DNA of 64,000 bases from UBA6055 sp965214085 (GCA_965214085.1 OZ243937.1:1054001-1118000); one strand, 5' to 3'. Counted from the first letter of the stretch, positions 33,871 to 43,378 are shown. Numbers and translations: made by a program. The notes: generated from the sequence alone by a model not told the origin.

Positions 33871-34887
33871 ATGCAGAGGAAATTCACGATTCTTATCGCC
33901 TTTATCGCGCTGGTATTTCCGGTCGCATTCGCGCAGGCGGATGCAGTGGACGATGTATTCTGCGGCGATCTTTCCCAGAGCGATTGCCAAATTCTGCGGG
34001 ACAACGCGGCAGTGATGGACAGCCTGAACTCCTTCGCTGTTGCCGTGAGCATGAATCTGGCGGTTGATTCTGAGGAGCCGATGCGCTTGTCCGCGCAGGC
34101 CAATGGCCAGTTCGAGCTTGACGATGAGTCGCTGCAGATCATTAACGAGAAGGCCGCCAACATGGCCGAGGCGGATTGGGGCGAATTGGCGGAGATATTC
34201 CTGACATCGGCCAAGGCGAATCTGCGGATCGACATGACGGATGCCTCGGGCGAGGAAGAAGTCAAGTCGGAAATCACCTTGCTCATGAAAGACGGGATTC
34301 TGATGCTGAGCGCAGAAGCCCTGTCGGCTGTGACCGGCGAAGATATGACCGGCATGGAAGGCTTCGGCTTAGACCTTAACGGCGCTATCGGTGAATTGCT
34401 GGCGGAATTCGGCATGATGCCCGAATCAGACTCGGCGGATATGCAGGAAATGGAAGCTGTCGCTGATTCGGCTTTGACCATCGTCCGCCTGCCGGATAGC
34501 GACGTGAACGGCGCGGCTGTGGCTGTCTTCAAGACCGACTTTGACTTGAACGCCTTCTTGTCGCTAATCAGCGTCGAAGAGCTAGTCGCGGCATCCAATG
34601 ACATGGATGATCCGCAGATGGCGCGTGAACTCATGGACGCCATCGAAGTCGGTGAATTCTCGGTTACGCAGTATATTGGTCTGGGCGACAGCTATACTTA
34701 CGGCACTGACATCGCGGTGGACGCCAGTATGTCGCACATGAAAGACGGTCAGTTGCAGGATATGTCTATCGTGCTTGACATGGCTGCCCAGCTGTCCAAC
34801 TTTGGCGAGCCGGTCGATGTCCCGATACCGGAAGACGCCTTTGTCTTCCCGCTGGCGATGTTGCTGCAAATGGGAGCGGATAGCTGA
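33871..34887 (+). CDS. secreted protein, unknown function
   Basis: About 338 residues from ATG 33871 (AAAGGGA upstream). The signal peptide KFTILIAFIALVFPVAFAQA is clear. The mature protein is acidic, with a Cys pair near its N-terminus (VFCGDLSQSDCQIL) that may form a disulfide. Repeated strand-helix patterns (SMNLAVDSEEPM, NLRIDMTDASGEEE, VSMSHMKDGQLQDMSIVLDM-like) suggest a lipid- or ligand-binding fold, but I recognise no family. It stands alone between repeat copy 5 and tRNA-Ser. Confidence 0.7.
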   Translation: MQRKFTILIAFIALVFPVAFAQADAVDDVFCGDLSQSDCQILRDNAAVMDSLNSFAVAVSMNLAVDSEEPMRLSAQANGQFELDDESLQIINEKAANMAEADWGELAEIFLTSAKANLRIDMTDASGEEEVKSEITLLMKDGILMLSAEALSAVTGEDMTGMEGFGLDLNGAIGELLAEFGMMPESDSADMQEMEAVADSALTIVRLPDSDVNGAAVAVFKTDFDLNAFLSLISVEELVAASNDMDDPQMARELMDAIEVGEFSVTQYIGLGDSYTYGTDIAVDASMSHMKDGQLQDMSIVLDMAAQLSNFGEPVDVPIPEDAFVFPLAMLLQMGADS

Positions 34888-34900
34888 GATTGACGTTATA

Positions 34901-34952
34901 CGGGTCGGGTGATGAAACAATAGCCCGACCCGGCTTCTGCGCAATCGGGCTA
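34901..34952. terminator. overlapping hairpins between the secreted-protein gene and tRNA-Ser
   Basis: Stem A pairs CGGGTCGGG (34901-34909) with CCCGACCCG (34924-34932). Stem B pairs TAGCCCGA (34921-34928) with TCGGGCTA (34945-34952). They share bases and exclude each other. On the minus strand stem B is followed by TTGTTT and lies just after tRNA-Ser, so it is the likely tRNA terminator; stem A may end the plus-strand transcript. Confidence 0.55.
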
Positions 34953-34957
34953 AAATA

Positions 34958-35044
<87 letters not shown>

Positions 35045-35104
35045 CTAGCAGACCTTTAGTATACACAGCCACAGTCGAATTTGAACACTTTCTTGTCGCG
35101 GCAG

Positions 35105-35372
35105 TCTTGGCAATCGCATCTAAATATTTTAACCACAGAGAACACAGAGGGCACAGAGATATAGGTGTTTAGACGACTATTCAAAGCAGTCTATGGACTG
35201 GAATACGGCAAGAAGCACCGAAAAGACTTCAAAAATCTCTCAAAATCACTCCTGACTTATGACGTAAGCTTTCATTATTGCTTTTCTCTGCGCTCTCTGT
35301 GAACTCTGTGTTTGATTTTCCGTTCGAATTTGCGCCATTTCAGTCACCATCATTTTGATGCGATTGCCCTTC
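35105..35372. repeat. dispersed terminal-inverted-repeat element, copy 6
   Basis: Left end TTGGCAATCGCATC and right end GATGCGATTGCCCTT are inverted. The left arm AACCACAGAGAACACAGAGG, then GCACAGAGA, is the clearest example in the window; a related degenerate arm closes the other side. The core (35157-35288) is nearly identical to copy 2. An exact 8-bp direct repeat CGCGGCAG lies at 35097-35104 and 35373-35380. It ends about 13 bp from the tadA stop. Confidence 0.75.
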
Positions 35373-35384
35373 CGCGGCAGCGCT

Positions 35385-35858
35385 TCAGCTTTTGCCCGCG
35401 GCGCGCAAGCGGCGAAAGAAGGCGCGCAGCAGTTCAGCGGCTTCTTCGGCGTAAATTCCGCCTTCCACTTGCACATGATGATTGAGTCGATGATGCCGCG
35501 CGATATCGATTACGCTGCCGGCTGCCCCCGCTTTGGGGTCGGCTGCCGCGTAAACCAGGCGGGGCAGGCGCGCCAGCACCATAGCGCCCGCGCACATAGA
35601 GCAGGGCTCGAGCGTGCAATAGAGCGTTACCCCATCCAGCCGCCACATGCCAAGAGCCGCCGCCGCTTCCCGAATGGCGATGATTTCAGCGTGCGCTGTG
35701 GGGTCCTTGTCGGCTTCGCGCCGGTTATAGCCGCGCCCGATCACCGCGCCATGATGCACGGCGACGGCGCCGATGGGCACATCGTCGGCGGCGAGGGCGC
35801 GTTCGGCTTCGGCAAGCGCAGCGCGCATCCACATCCGGTCTTCATCAGTGACGGGCAT
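35385..35858 (-). CDS. tadA: tRNA-specific adenosine deaminase TadA
   Basis: A 157-residue cytidine-deaminase-fold enzyme that converts A34 to inosine in tRNA-Arg. The zinc site is complete: TAHAEIIAI supplies His and the catalytic Glu, and LEPCSMCAGAM the two Cys. The order and spacing match TadA, including DVPIGAVAV near the start. It lies one base downstream of the acidic unknown gene. Confidence 0.9.
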   Translation of the reverse strand: MPVTDEDRMWMRAALAEAERALAADDVPIGAVAVHHGAVIGRGYNRREADKDPTAHAEIIAIREAAAALGMWRLDGVTLYCTLEPCSMCAGAMVLARLPRLVYAAADPKAGAAGSVIDIARHHRLNHHVQVEGGIYAEEAAELLRAFFRRLRAAGKS

Positions 35859-35859
35859 A

Positions 35860-36432
35860 TTAGAACAGGTTCATTTGAGCGGGCGCGTCGGGATCTTCTT
35901 CAGCGTCGGCGCTGTCCGCTTCGGCAGTATCCTGCGCGTCGGCATCAGTGTCCACGGTGTCCTCGCGCAGATCCAGGCTGTCTTCGAATGTAATCGGGTC
36001 GGGTTCTTCGTCTTCGGCGGGGCTGATTACGGCTACGGGGAAGACGGCGCCCGTGTCGGATGCCGCGGCTTCGGGATCCGGGGCCTTCGGCTGGCCGTCG
36101 GCATCGTGCGCGTCCTCGTCGATGGGCATACATTGGGGGCAGATGCACTCGGCCGGGTGCGGCTGCGCTGCTTGCGCTTGGTCAAGAATCTGCAGATCCG
36201 GCTTGAAGTCTGGCGGGATGTCGTCCACATGCATGGTGGCTTCAATGCGTAGCTGCGCCAGTTCATCTTCGCCGAAACCAACATTCTGCATGACCGCGGT
36301 TAGCGTTGGCAATGTCACCGCGTCATTGTTGCGGACGACGTATTTGTATTGTTCGCGCAAGCTGCGCAGCCATTCGTCAAAAAAGACGCTGCGTGAATCC
36401 ATCGCGTTAATCCATTGCTGCCGGCGAGTCAC
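35860..36432 (-). CDS. acidic protein with Cys cluster and C-terminal clamp-like motif, unknown
   Basis: A 190-residue protein. The first 75 residues are a helical globular region (SVFFDEWLRSLREQYKYVVR...NVGFGEDELAQLRIEATMHVD); then comes a short Cys motif ECICPQCMP that could bind metal; the remaining 85 residues are a disordered, strongly acidic tail ending in AQMNLF. QMNLF fits the QL(S/D)LF-type peptide that binds the bacterial beta sliding clamp. ATG at residue 11 is an alternative start. It is directly upstream of tadA. Confidence 0.65.
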   Translation of the reverse strand: MTRRQQWINAMDSRSVFFDEWLRSLREQYKYVVRNNDAVTLPTLTAVMQNVGFGEDELAQLRIEATMHVDDIPPDFKPDLQILDQAQAAQPHPAECICPQCMPIDEDAHDADGQPKAPDPEAAASDTGAVFPVAVISPAEDEEPDPITFEDSLDLREDTVDTDADAQDTAEADSADAEEDPDAPAQMNLF

Positions 36433-36473
36433 CGTTTCGATTTGAAGATTTTATCATGTCTTTTGGCGCGCGA

Positions 36474-37988
36474 TTAGCGCTTCGGCTGCTGATCCGGGTG
36501 GCGTTGGTACAGGCGGGTGATATGCAGCAGGGCGTCTTTGCCGTGATGGTCGAGCGCATCAAGCGGCAGGCGCCAGGTCCAGTTGCCGGCTCTTTTGCCG
36601 GGCGTATTCATGCGCGCGTTGGATCCCAGCCCTAAGACATCTTGCATCGGCATAATGAAGACGCGGCCAGCGGAGCGCATACCCGCTCTCGCCATGGTCC
36701 AGACGATATCCTGGACGCCGTGACCGAGATAATCATTGACGAAGCCGCGCGTCCTGGCGTCGACTTCGTTTTCCCACCAGCCGCGCGTGGTATTGTTGTC
36801 GTGTGTGCCGGTGTATATGACGCAATTGTCCGGGTGATTATGCGGCAGGAAGGGATTGGCCGGGTCGCTCCAGGCGAATTGCAGCACTTTCATACCAGGG
36901 AAGCCAAAATCATCGCGCAGCTTCTCCACGCCGGGCGTGATTACGCCAAGGTCTTCAGCCATAATCGGCAGCTCGCCCAGAGCCGCGTGTATCGCCTCAA
37001 AGAAGGCCGCGCCTGGCCCTTCGACCCAGCTGCCCTTGACCGCTGTAGATTCGCCCGCCGGGATTTGCCAATAGGCTTCAAAGCCTCGGAAATGGTCGAT
37101 GCGCGCGTAATCGACCTGGTTCAACAGGGCGCGAATGCGTTGAATCCACCAGCGGTAGCCGGCGTCTTGCATCACATCCCAGCGGTAGAGAGGGTTGCCC
37201 CAGCGCTGCCCGGTCGGGCTGAAGTAATCGGGCGGGACGCCAGCCACGACGGTCGGGTTGCCGGTCGCATCGAGAAAATATTCCTGCTGATTCGCCCAGA
37301 CATCGGCGCTGTCGTGGGCGACGAAAATTGGCAAGTCGCCGAAGAGGCGAATGCCTTTGCCGTTGGCGTAGCTCTTCAAGTCCGTCCATTGCCGGTGGAA
37401 CAACCACTGCCGAAATCGCTCCGCGTTGATTTGCTCGGCCAGCCTTGCTGCGGCATTGGCCAGCGCCGAGCTTTCGCGCCGCCGTAATTCACCATCCCAC
37501 TCGACCCAGGGCCGCAGCCCGTGCTGCCGTTTAAGTGCCGCGAATAGTGCGAAATCCTCCAGCCAGAACTGATTCTCGTCGACGAAGCGCTCATAATCAC
37601 GGCGCAGTGACGGGTATTCACTCCCGCTGAAGTTATGCCCGGCGATGACGAGCTTCTGATTGTGAAAGGGGCCAATCCAGCCATAGTCTACTTTAGTGGC
37701 GGGGAAGGGCGGGGTATCGGCCAAATCGCCTCTCGTCAGCAGGCCATCGTCGACCAGCCGGTCCAGGCTGATCAGGTTGCTGTTGCCGGCGAAAGCCGAT
37801 AGCGTCTGATAGGGCGAATCCCCGTAGCTGGTGGGTCCCAGCGGCAGCACTTGCCAAATCGACTGCCCCTGAGCTTCGAGCCAGTCGACAAAGTGATAGG
37901 CGCCGGCGCCCAGATCGCCGATGCCATAGGGACCATGCAGCGACGTGGGGTGAAGGAGGATGCCGCTCGAGCGCGGAAGTGAAATCAC
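36474..37988 (-). CDS. malQ: 4-alpha-glucanotransferase (amylomaltase)
   Basis: A 504-residue GH77 enzyme that transfers alpha-1,4-glucan segments in maltodextrin and glycogen metabolism. It begins RSSGILLHPTSLHGPYGIGDLG, as in the family. Catalytic positions are visible in ARIDHFRGFEAYW (nucleophile Asp), MAEDLGVITPGV (acid Glu) and YTGTHDNNTTRGW (Asp). It overlaps the hisS stop by four bases, an unexpected but likely co-transcribed pair. Confidence 0.93.
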   Translation of the reverse strand: MISLPRSSGILLHPTSLHGPYGIGDLGAGAYHFVDWLEAQGQSIWQVLPLGPTSYGDSPYQTLSAFAGNSNLISLDRLVDDGLLTRGDLADTPPFPATKVDYGWIGPFHNQKLVIAGHNFSGSEYPSLRRDYERFVDENQFWLEDFALFAALKRQHGLRPWVEWDGELRRRESSALANAAARLAEQINAERFRQWLFHRQWTDLKSYANGKGIRLFGDLPIFVAHDSADVWANQQEYFLDATGNPTVVAGVPPDYFSPTGQRWGNPLYRWDVMQDAGYRWWIQRIRALLNQVDYARIDHFRGFEAYWQIPAGESTAVKGSWVEGPGAAFFEAIHAALGELPIMAEDLGVITPGVEKLRDDFGFPGMKVLQFAWSDPANPFLPHNHPDNCVIYTGTHDNNTTRGWWENEVDARTRGFVNDYLGHGVQDIVWTMARAGMRSAGRVFIMPMQDVLGLGSNARMNTPGKRAGNWTWRLPLDALDHHGKDALLHITRLYQRHPDQQPKR

Positions 37989-39316
37989 GGCGTTCCCGAC
38001 AGCAACGTAAGCGCCGCCTCGACCGCGCCTGACGCTGCCACTGTCGTCTCGCTGCCATCGGCCAAACGCCGCAGCTTGACCTCTCCAGCCGCGTGCTCGT
38101 CGGGCCCGATGATGGCGACCAACGGTATCCCTTTTTTATTGGCGAATTGAAATTGTTTTCCCAGCTTGCGCGATGGCAGATACAGCTCGGTATTGATTCC
38201 AGCTTGTCGCAAGCTGTCCGCTACCCGCATGGAGGCGCCGCGGGTAGCCTGGTTGAACACTGTCACCAGCACTTGTACCAGCGTGCCGCCGAGATGAGCG
38301 GGGTAGAGCTTGAGCTCGTCCATCAGGTCTATAATGCGCTCTATGCCAAACGAGGCGCCGGTCGTGGGCAGGCTTTGCCGGCGAAACATGCCGATCAGAT
38401 TGTCATAGCGTCCGCCGCCGGTGACGCTGCCCAGGTTCGGCTGGGAGATGACCGTCTCAAAAATCGGACCGGTATAATAGCCCAAGCCGCGCGCCATAGT
38501 GAAATCGAATTCGTAGCAATCTGGCGGGACATTGGCTTCGGCCAGCAGCGCTGCCAATTCTCGCAGCTCGGCGATGCCCTGGATGTCTTCACCGATGGCA
38601 GCGGCGATGAGATCCAGGCTGCCGGCGCCCGCCGCTTTCGCCTGGATCAGGTCCATCATCCGGCTGACGGCATCTTCCGCGATGCCGCGCTCGTTCAATT
38701 CTCGCCGTACGCCCTCCGCGCCGATTTTGTCGAACTTGTCGACGCTGCGGTAGAGATCGGGCAGCTGCTCATTGGGCAGGCCGGAGAATTCGCCGATGGC
38801 TACCAGCAGTTTGCGATGGTTGATCTTGATCTGGAATTGCGGAAAGCCGAGTCGACTCAAGATGCGCTGCATTAGCGAGACGATTTCAGCATCGGCGATC
38901 ATGCCGGGCACGCCGACGATATCGGCATCGCATTGCCAGAATTCGCGATATCGACCTCGCTGCGGTCTTTCGCCGCGGAATACCGGCGCGATGTGATAGC
39001 GCTTGAAAGGAAAGTTCAGTTGATTTTCGTATAGTCCAACCACGCGCGCCAAGGGGACGGTCAGATCATAGCGCATGGCCAGGGGCTCACGCGTGCTGCG
39101 TCCATGCTGCGCGGTGAAGATCAGCTGTTCGGCGTCTTCGCCATACTTGCCGAAGAGCGTTTCATGCAGCTCAAGGATGGGCGTGCCAATCGGCTCGAAA
39201 CCGAATCGCTGAAACTCGTCCGTGATGTTTTCGAGCACATAGTTGCGCCGCAGCATGGTTTCGGGCAAGAAATCTCGAAAGCCCTTGGGCCTGCGTGGGG
39301 TGACACGCTTAGTCAT
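37985..39316 (-). CDS. hisS: histidyl-tRNA synthetase
   Basis: A 443-residue class II aminoacyl-tRNA synthetase. Motif 2 is FRGERPQRGRYREFWQCD, the histidine-binding signature region includes ARGLGYYTGPIFE, and motif 3 lies in GASFGIERIIDLM. A C-terminal anticodon-binding domain (VQVLVTVFNQATRGASMRVA) follows. Normal length. Its ATG at 39316 has GGAG upstream, and malQ starts within its stop. Confidence 0.94.
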   Translation of the reverse strand: MTKRVTPRRPKGFRDFLPETMLRRNYVLENITDEFQRFGFEPIGTPILELHETLFGKYGEDAEQLIFTAQHGRSTREPLAMRYDLTVPLARVVGLYENQLNFPFKRYHIAPVFRGERPQRGRYREFWQCDADIVGVPGMIADAEIVSLMQRILSRLGFPQFQIKINHRKLLVAIGEFSGLPNEQLPDLYRSVDKFDKIGAEGVRRELNERGIAEDAVSRMMDLIQAKAAGAGSLDLIAAAIGEDIQGIAELRELAALLAEANVPPDCYEFDFTMARGLGYYTGPIFETVISQPNLGSVTGGGRYDNLIGMFRRQSLPTTGASFGIERIIDLMDELKLYPAHLGGTLVQVLVTVFNQATRGASMRVADSLRQAGINTELYLPSRKLGKQFQFANKKGIPLVAIIGPDEHAAGEVKLRRLADGSETTVAASGAVEAALTLLSGTP

Positions 39317-39373
39317 CGCTTCTCCGGGGGTCGGCTGTCGTTACCAGGTCTCGTGTTGAACTTTGTTGGGCGC

Positions 39374-39970
39374 TCAGCCGGCTTTCGCGCGCGCTGCCAG
39401 CGCCTGTCGCTTGACCTCTTCAATTTGTTCGTAGTGGCCGACCTCGTGTGAAAGCGCGAAAAGAAAGGCGGCCGGCGCGTTCATCTCGCCGAACCTGGCG
39501 GTGAAGCGCTCCGATACGACGCGAACCACTTCAAGCAGGGGCGCGTCGGGCCAGGTTTCGAGGTAGGCGTTGCGCATGCGTTGGCTCTCTAGCAGGCGCT
39601 GGCGCACGTGAGCGACCGTCGTGATATCGCGCCAGGGCGTCTCATAACGCGGGCGCTCTGACGCCGGGACGCCTCGCGCCAAGAGCGAACTCAAGGCGGC
39701 GCCTTCTTCAGTACTGGCTGTCACGTGGGCGATAAGATGGCCGAAATTCCAGCCGATGGTCTCCTCGCCTGCAACCGCGAAAGGATCGTCAGCCTCGGCA
39801 TCTTCCGGTGATAACACGATATCGGAATCGCTTAAGCCATCGACAAGACCCAGCAAGGTGTCGATACTCTCGTCGCTGAGGGCTTTTAGCTCGGCCGTGC
39901 CAATGTTCGCCTGCGCCGCATAGTCGATGAAGCTAAGGTCGCCATCGCGCATGGGTGAAAAGTCAATCAT
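39374..39970 (-). CDS. DinB-like (DfsB-fold) protein
   Basis: About 198 residues from ATG 39970, which has AGGAG eight bases upstream; the frame is open to 40009. The four-helix DinB-like fold is suggested by WNFGHLIAHVTAS and LSHEVGHYEQIEEVKRQ, which supply the metal-binding histidines. These proteins are often thiol-dependent transferases or hydrolases; the function here is unknown. It lies upstream of hisS on the same strand. Confidence 0.75.
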   Translation of the reverse strand: MIDFSPMRDGDLSFIDYAAQANIGTAELKALSDESIDTLLGLVDGLSDSDIVLSPEDAEADDPFAVAGEETIGWNFGHLIAHVTASTEEGAALSSLLARGVPASERPRYETPWRDITTVAHVRQRLLESQRMRNAYLETWPDAPLLEVVRVVSERFTARFGEMNAPAAFLFALSHEVGHYEQIEEVKRQALAARAKAG

Positions 39971-40053
39971 GGTTGCTGCTCCTGGATTTGCCTGCGTTTC
40001 CCAAGTCATTCTACAGAAGGCCAGCGCATCTGCAAGCTCGCATAGGGCGACGG

Positions 40054-40591
40054 CAGAACAATCGCTTCAAAACTTTTTTCACCACAGAGGTACAGAAGTA
40101 AAGCCAATAAAGTAATGCAAATTTCATTAAAGCAACAATCTGTAGGGGCGACAGCCCGAAACCACATATTACAGCGGCAGCGGGCGACCAGATTGGTCGC
40201 CCCTACAAGGCTTGTCCGCTACTCAAATACCGATGACGATACGGTTTGTTGGGGTGGGTGCCGCGCTTTTAGGGATTCACGACACTTTTGCCACCGAGGG
40301 CACAGAGTAAATATGAGTGCACAGAGAGATTCCGGGAAATATGGCGGATGGTCGAGTAAAGGATGATCCACACGTTCCCCGATTCTGTCTGTGGTCTAAA
40401 AGTGATGCCTTTCCTCTGTGTACTCTATCAAACTCGGTGTACTCGGTGGCAAAGATGTCGAGTATTCGCCTAAACTGAGCGAGCGGCAACTGAGTCACAG
40501 TATCGGACAAGCCTTACAAGGCTGGATTTTTCGCTTGACTAACTTGGAATTGCTTCTGTGCATCTGTGGTGATTTATTTTGCGATTGCCCT
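40054..40591. repeat. dispersed element, copy 7 (composite)
   Basis: The left end AGAACAATCGCTTCAAAAC and the right end TTTTGCGATTGCCCTG enclose about 540 bp. Inside are CCACAGAGGTACAGAAG, a GTAGGGGCGACAGCCC...GGTCGCCCCTAC palindrome (40142-40205) shared with copies 1 and 5, a CACCGAGGGCACAGAG / TCTGTGTACTC arm pair (40291-40455) and a final TTCTGTGCATCTGTGGTG arm. It may be two nested elements. No gene or matching flanking duplication is seen. Confidence 0.65.
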
Positions 40592-40652
40592 GTAAATCAA
40601 TGCAGGTTGATTGGTGAATAACTAACGCAATGGTAAACTGAATTTGAGCGCG

Positions 40653-42713
40653 ATGTTTTCTGGCCCACAAGCGCCCGGAAAGCCTAAGCCTATGCTGACT
40701 GACGTCGAACAATTCTTTTTTCTCCTGCTGGCTTTTTTCGCCTTGGGCGCAAGCTACGCCGGCTTCAAGGAGATGTTTCTAATCATCGGGCGCGGCCAGG
40801 GTCAGCTTGAATTTAAGGGAATTGTCCGCCGGGCTTTCAAGGCGCTCAGCCTGTATTTGACACAGCGCAGCACGCTAAAATCGCGGCCATTGACCAGCGT
40901 GATCCATTGGGGCGTGGTCCTGGGTTTCAGTTGGTATTTCCTGGTGAACGCCGTTGATCTCCTGATAGGCTTCGTGCCCGGCTTTGAGCGGCAACTGCAT
41001 ACTGCCGGCGTGGCTTATGACGGATTTCGTCTGCTCAGCGATGTATTCAGTATGGTTGTGCTGCTGGGCATGGTCTATTTTCTGTTGCGGCGCTTGCTAC
41101 TGCCTAATAAAGCCGACTTGAGCTTTCATGACAATATTCTGTTGCATCCGCGGGTCGCGGCCGGGGCTGTCAAATTAGACTCGCTGATCGTCGCGGTCTT
41201 CATCCTGCTGCACGTTGGCGCGCGTTTTTTGGGCGAATCGGTAGCCCTTGCCCAAGCCGGGTACGATGGCTATATGCCCTTCGCCTCAGCCGCGTCAGTC
41301 CTTTGGGCGAGCTTGAATACTGACGCGCTGGAGGTCCTGCGGCATTTGTTTTGGTGGGTCGCCCTGGGCGGGATCCTGCTGTTTCTGCCCTATTTCCCGC
41401 AGAGTAAACACGCCCATTTGTTCATGGCGCCGCTCAATTTCTTGACGCGTCCGCAACGGACATCGCTGGGCGCGTTGACGCCGCTCGATTTCGAGGACGA
41501 TGAGATCGAGCAATTTGGCGCGGGGCGCCTGGAGGATTTGCACCGTACCCAGATTCTGGACGGCTTCGCCTGCATCATGTGCAATCGCTGTCAGGATGTC
41601 TGCCCTGCTTATTTGACCGGCAAAGAATTATCTCCAGCGGCGCTGGAAGTGAACAAGCGCTTTCATATCAAGGACCAGTGGGATGCCCTCGGCAGCGGCG
41701 CGGAAACGGACTTGCCTTTGGCCGGCAGTCTGCTGAGCGAATCGGCCCTGTGGGCTTGCACAGCCTGCGGCGCTTGCATTGACATCTGCCCGGTCGGCAA
41801 CGAGCCAATGTTCGATATCCTAGATATCCGGCGCGATGCCGTGCTGATGAGGAGCGAGTTTCCCAGCGAGTTGCAGGGCGCCTTCAACGGCATGGAACGT
41901 CAAGGCAATCCTTGGCAAATCGCCGAGCCGCGCAGCGCCTGGACGGATGGACTGGAATTTTCCGTGCCGACCGTGGCTGATAATCCCGCGTTTGACCTGC
42001 TCTATTGGACTGGCTGCGCGGTAAGCTACGATCCGCTGGCGCAGCGCACGGCTCAGGCTTTGGTCAAGCTGCTGCACGCGGCGGACGTGAATTTCGCTAT
42101 CATGGGCGAGGACGAGCGCTGCACGGGCGATGTGGCGCGGCGGGCCGGCAATGAGTACCTCTACGTTGAGATGGCGACTGCCAACGTCGAGACCTTGGAT
42201 GGACTAAAGCCCAGGCGGATCGTGGTCACTTGCCCGCATTGCCTGCACAATATTGCTAAGGAGTACAGCTCTTTTGGCGGTAATTATGAAGTAGTGCATC
42301 ATAGTGAACTGATCGCGGAGTTGATTGCGGGGGGCAAGCTGCCGGAGAGCGCGAGCGCGTCACGCTGGAGCAACGTGACCTTCCACGATCCTTGCTACCT
42401 GGCGCGCCACAATGATGTGGCGGATGCTCCGCGCAGCGTGCTGGAATCCGCTGGCGCTCCCTTGATTGAGATGCCGCGCAATCGCAAGCATTCATTCTGC
42501 TGCGGCGCGGGTGGCGCGCAATTCTGGAAAGAAGAGGAGCCGGGCGCCGGGAAAGTCAGCTTGGAACGTTTCCGGGAGGCAGCGGACACTGGCGCCGAAG
42601 CCTTGGCGGTCGGCTGCCCATTTTGTATGCGCATGCTGGAAGACGCCAGAAACGAGGCTGACGGCGGCCCGCAAGTCATAGATATTGCCGAGATTGTCGC
42701 GGAGCGGCTGTAA
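40653..42713 (+). CDS. membrane-bound iron-sulphur oxidoreductase, HdrD/GlpC-like
   Basis: About 686 residues from ATG 40653; TTG 40644 and ATG 40692 are alternatives. The N-terminal third has about five membrane helices of the NarI/cytochrome b type with scattered His. Then come two 4Fe-4S sites, CIMCNRCQDVCP and CTACGACIDICP, and two CCG domains with CPHCLHN, HDPCYLARHN and CCGAGGAQFW. This layout is shared with electron-transfer proteins related to heterodisulfide reductase HdrD and to ETF:quinone oxidoreductase partners. It probably passes electrons between a soluble donor and the quinone pool; the donor is unknown. Confidence 0.85.
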   Translation: MFSGPQAPGKPKPMLTDVEQFFFLLLAFFALGASYAGFKEMFLIIGRGQGQLEFKGIVRRAFKALSLYLTQRSTLKSRPLTSVIHWGVVLGFSWYFLVNAVDLLIGFVPGFERQLHTAGVAYDGFRLLSDVFSMVVLLGMVYFLLRRLLLPNKADLSFHDNILLHPRVAAGAVKLDSLIVAVFILLHVGARFLGESVALAQAGYDGYMPFASAASVLWASLNTDALEVLRHLFWWVALGGILLFLPYFPQSKHAHLFMAPLNFLTRPQRTSLGALTPLDFEDDEIEQFGAGRLEDLHRTQILDGFACIMCNRCQDVCPAYLTGKELSPAALEVNKRFHIKDQWDALGSGAETDLPLAGSLLSESALWACTACGACIDICPVGNEPMFDILDIRRDAVLMRSEFPSELQGAFNGMERQGNPWQIAEPRSAWTDGLEFSVPTVADNPAFDLLYWTGCAVSYDPLAQRTAQALVKLLHAADVNFAIMGEDERCTGDVARRAGNEYLYVEMATANVETLDGLKPRRIVVTCPHCLHNIAKEYSSFGGNYEVVHHSELIAELIAGGKLPESASASRWSNVTFHDPCYLARHNDVADAPRSVLESAGAPLIEMPRNRKHSFCCGAGGAQFWKEEEPGAGKVSLERFREAADTGAEALAVGCPFCMRMLEDARNEADGGPQVIDIAEIVAERL

Positions 42714-42808
42714 GCGTCGGGTAGCCTGCAGGGTACTGACATCAAACAAGCTGTGATGCTGTGCGCCCGGCGCGGTCGATATTGGCAGGAATGGGCGAGG
42801 TTGAATCG

Positions 42809-43378
42809 ATGGAATTCCAATTTGAAGATGTGCCGGAATTTGAGACTGAGCGGTTGACGCTTAGGCGCATCACCGCCGACGACCTCGACGACTGGATGGC
42901 TGTATGGCGCAGCCCGGGCGTGCTTGATTATCTCATCGACTTTGAGGGCGGGCCGCATGAAGACACGGGACGCGAGATCCTCGAATGGGCTGAGCGCATT
43001 TTTGCCGAGAAGTCGGGAATTCGCTGGGCGCTCACTCTAAAACCGAATAGGCGGATGATCGGGTCCTGCGGCTTCCACCTATTTGACCGACGCCATCAGC
43101 GCGCGGAGATCGGCTACGAGCTGCACGCGGAATTTTGGCGTCAGGGCTTAATGTCGGAAGCGGTCGGCGCTGTGCTGGGGTTTTGCTTTGATACGCTCGC
43201 TGTGCATCGCGTTGAAGCGGATGTTGTCGAGGGGAACGCAGCCTCTGCCGCCCTGCAAAAGAAGGCGGGCTTCACATTGGAGGGCGTTTGGCGTGATCGT
43301 GTGTATAAACGGGGCGCCTATCAGAGCCTCTGGCAATTCGGGTTCTTGAAACCGGAATATGATGCGGCAGCGCGCTAA
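42809..43378 (+). CDS. RimJ/RimL-type GNAT acetyltransferase
   Basis: About 189 residues from ATG 42809 (GAGG eight bases upstream); a GTG at 42761 and an ATG at 42791 are alternatives. FETERLTLRRITADDLDDW, IGSCGFHLFDRRHQRAEIGYE, FWRQGLMSEAVGAVLGF and NAASAALQKKAGF are the standard strand and acetyl-CoA-binding blocks of the Acetyltransf_3 family, which acetylates ribosomal proteins or small molecules. Its end overlaps the start of the next gene by 20 bp. Confidence 0.85.
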   Translation: MEFQFEDVPEFETERLTLRRITADDLDDWMAVWRSPGVLDYLIDFEGGPHEDTGREILEWAERIFAEKSGIRWALTLKPNRRMIGSCGFHLFDRRHQRAEIGYELHAEFWRQGLMSEAVGAVLGFCFDTLAVHRVEADVVEGNAASAALQKKAGFTLEGVWRDRVYKRGAYQSLWQFGFLKPEYDAAAR

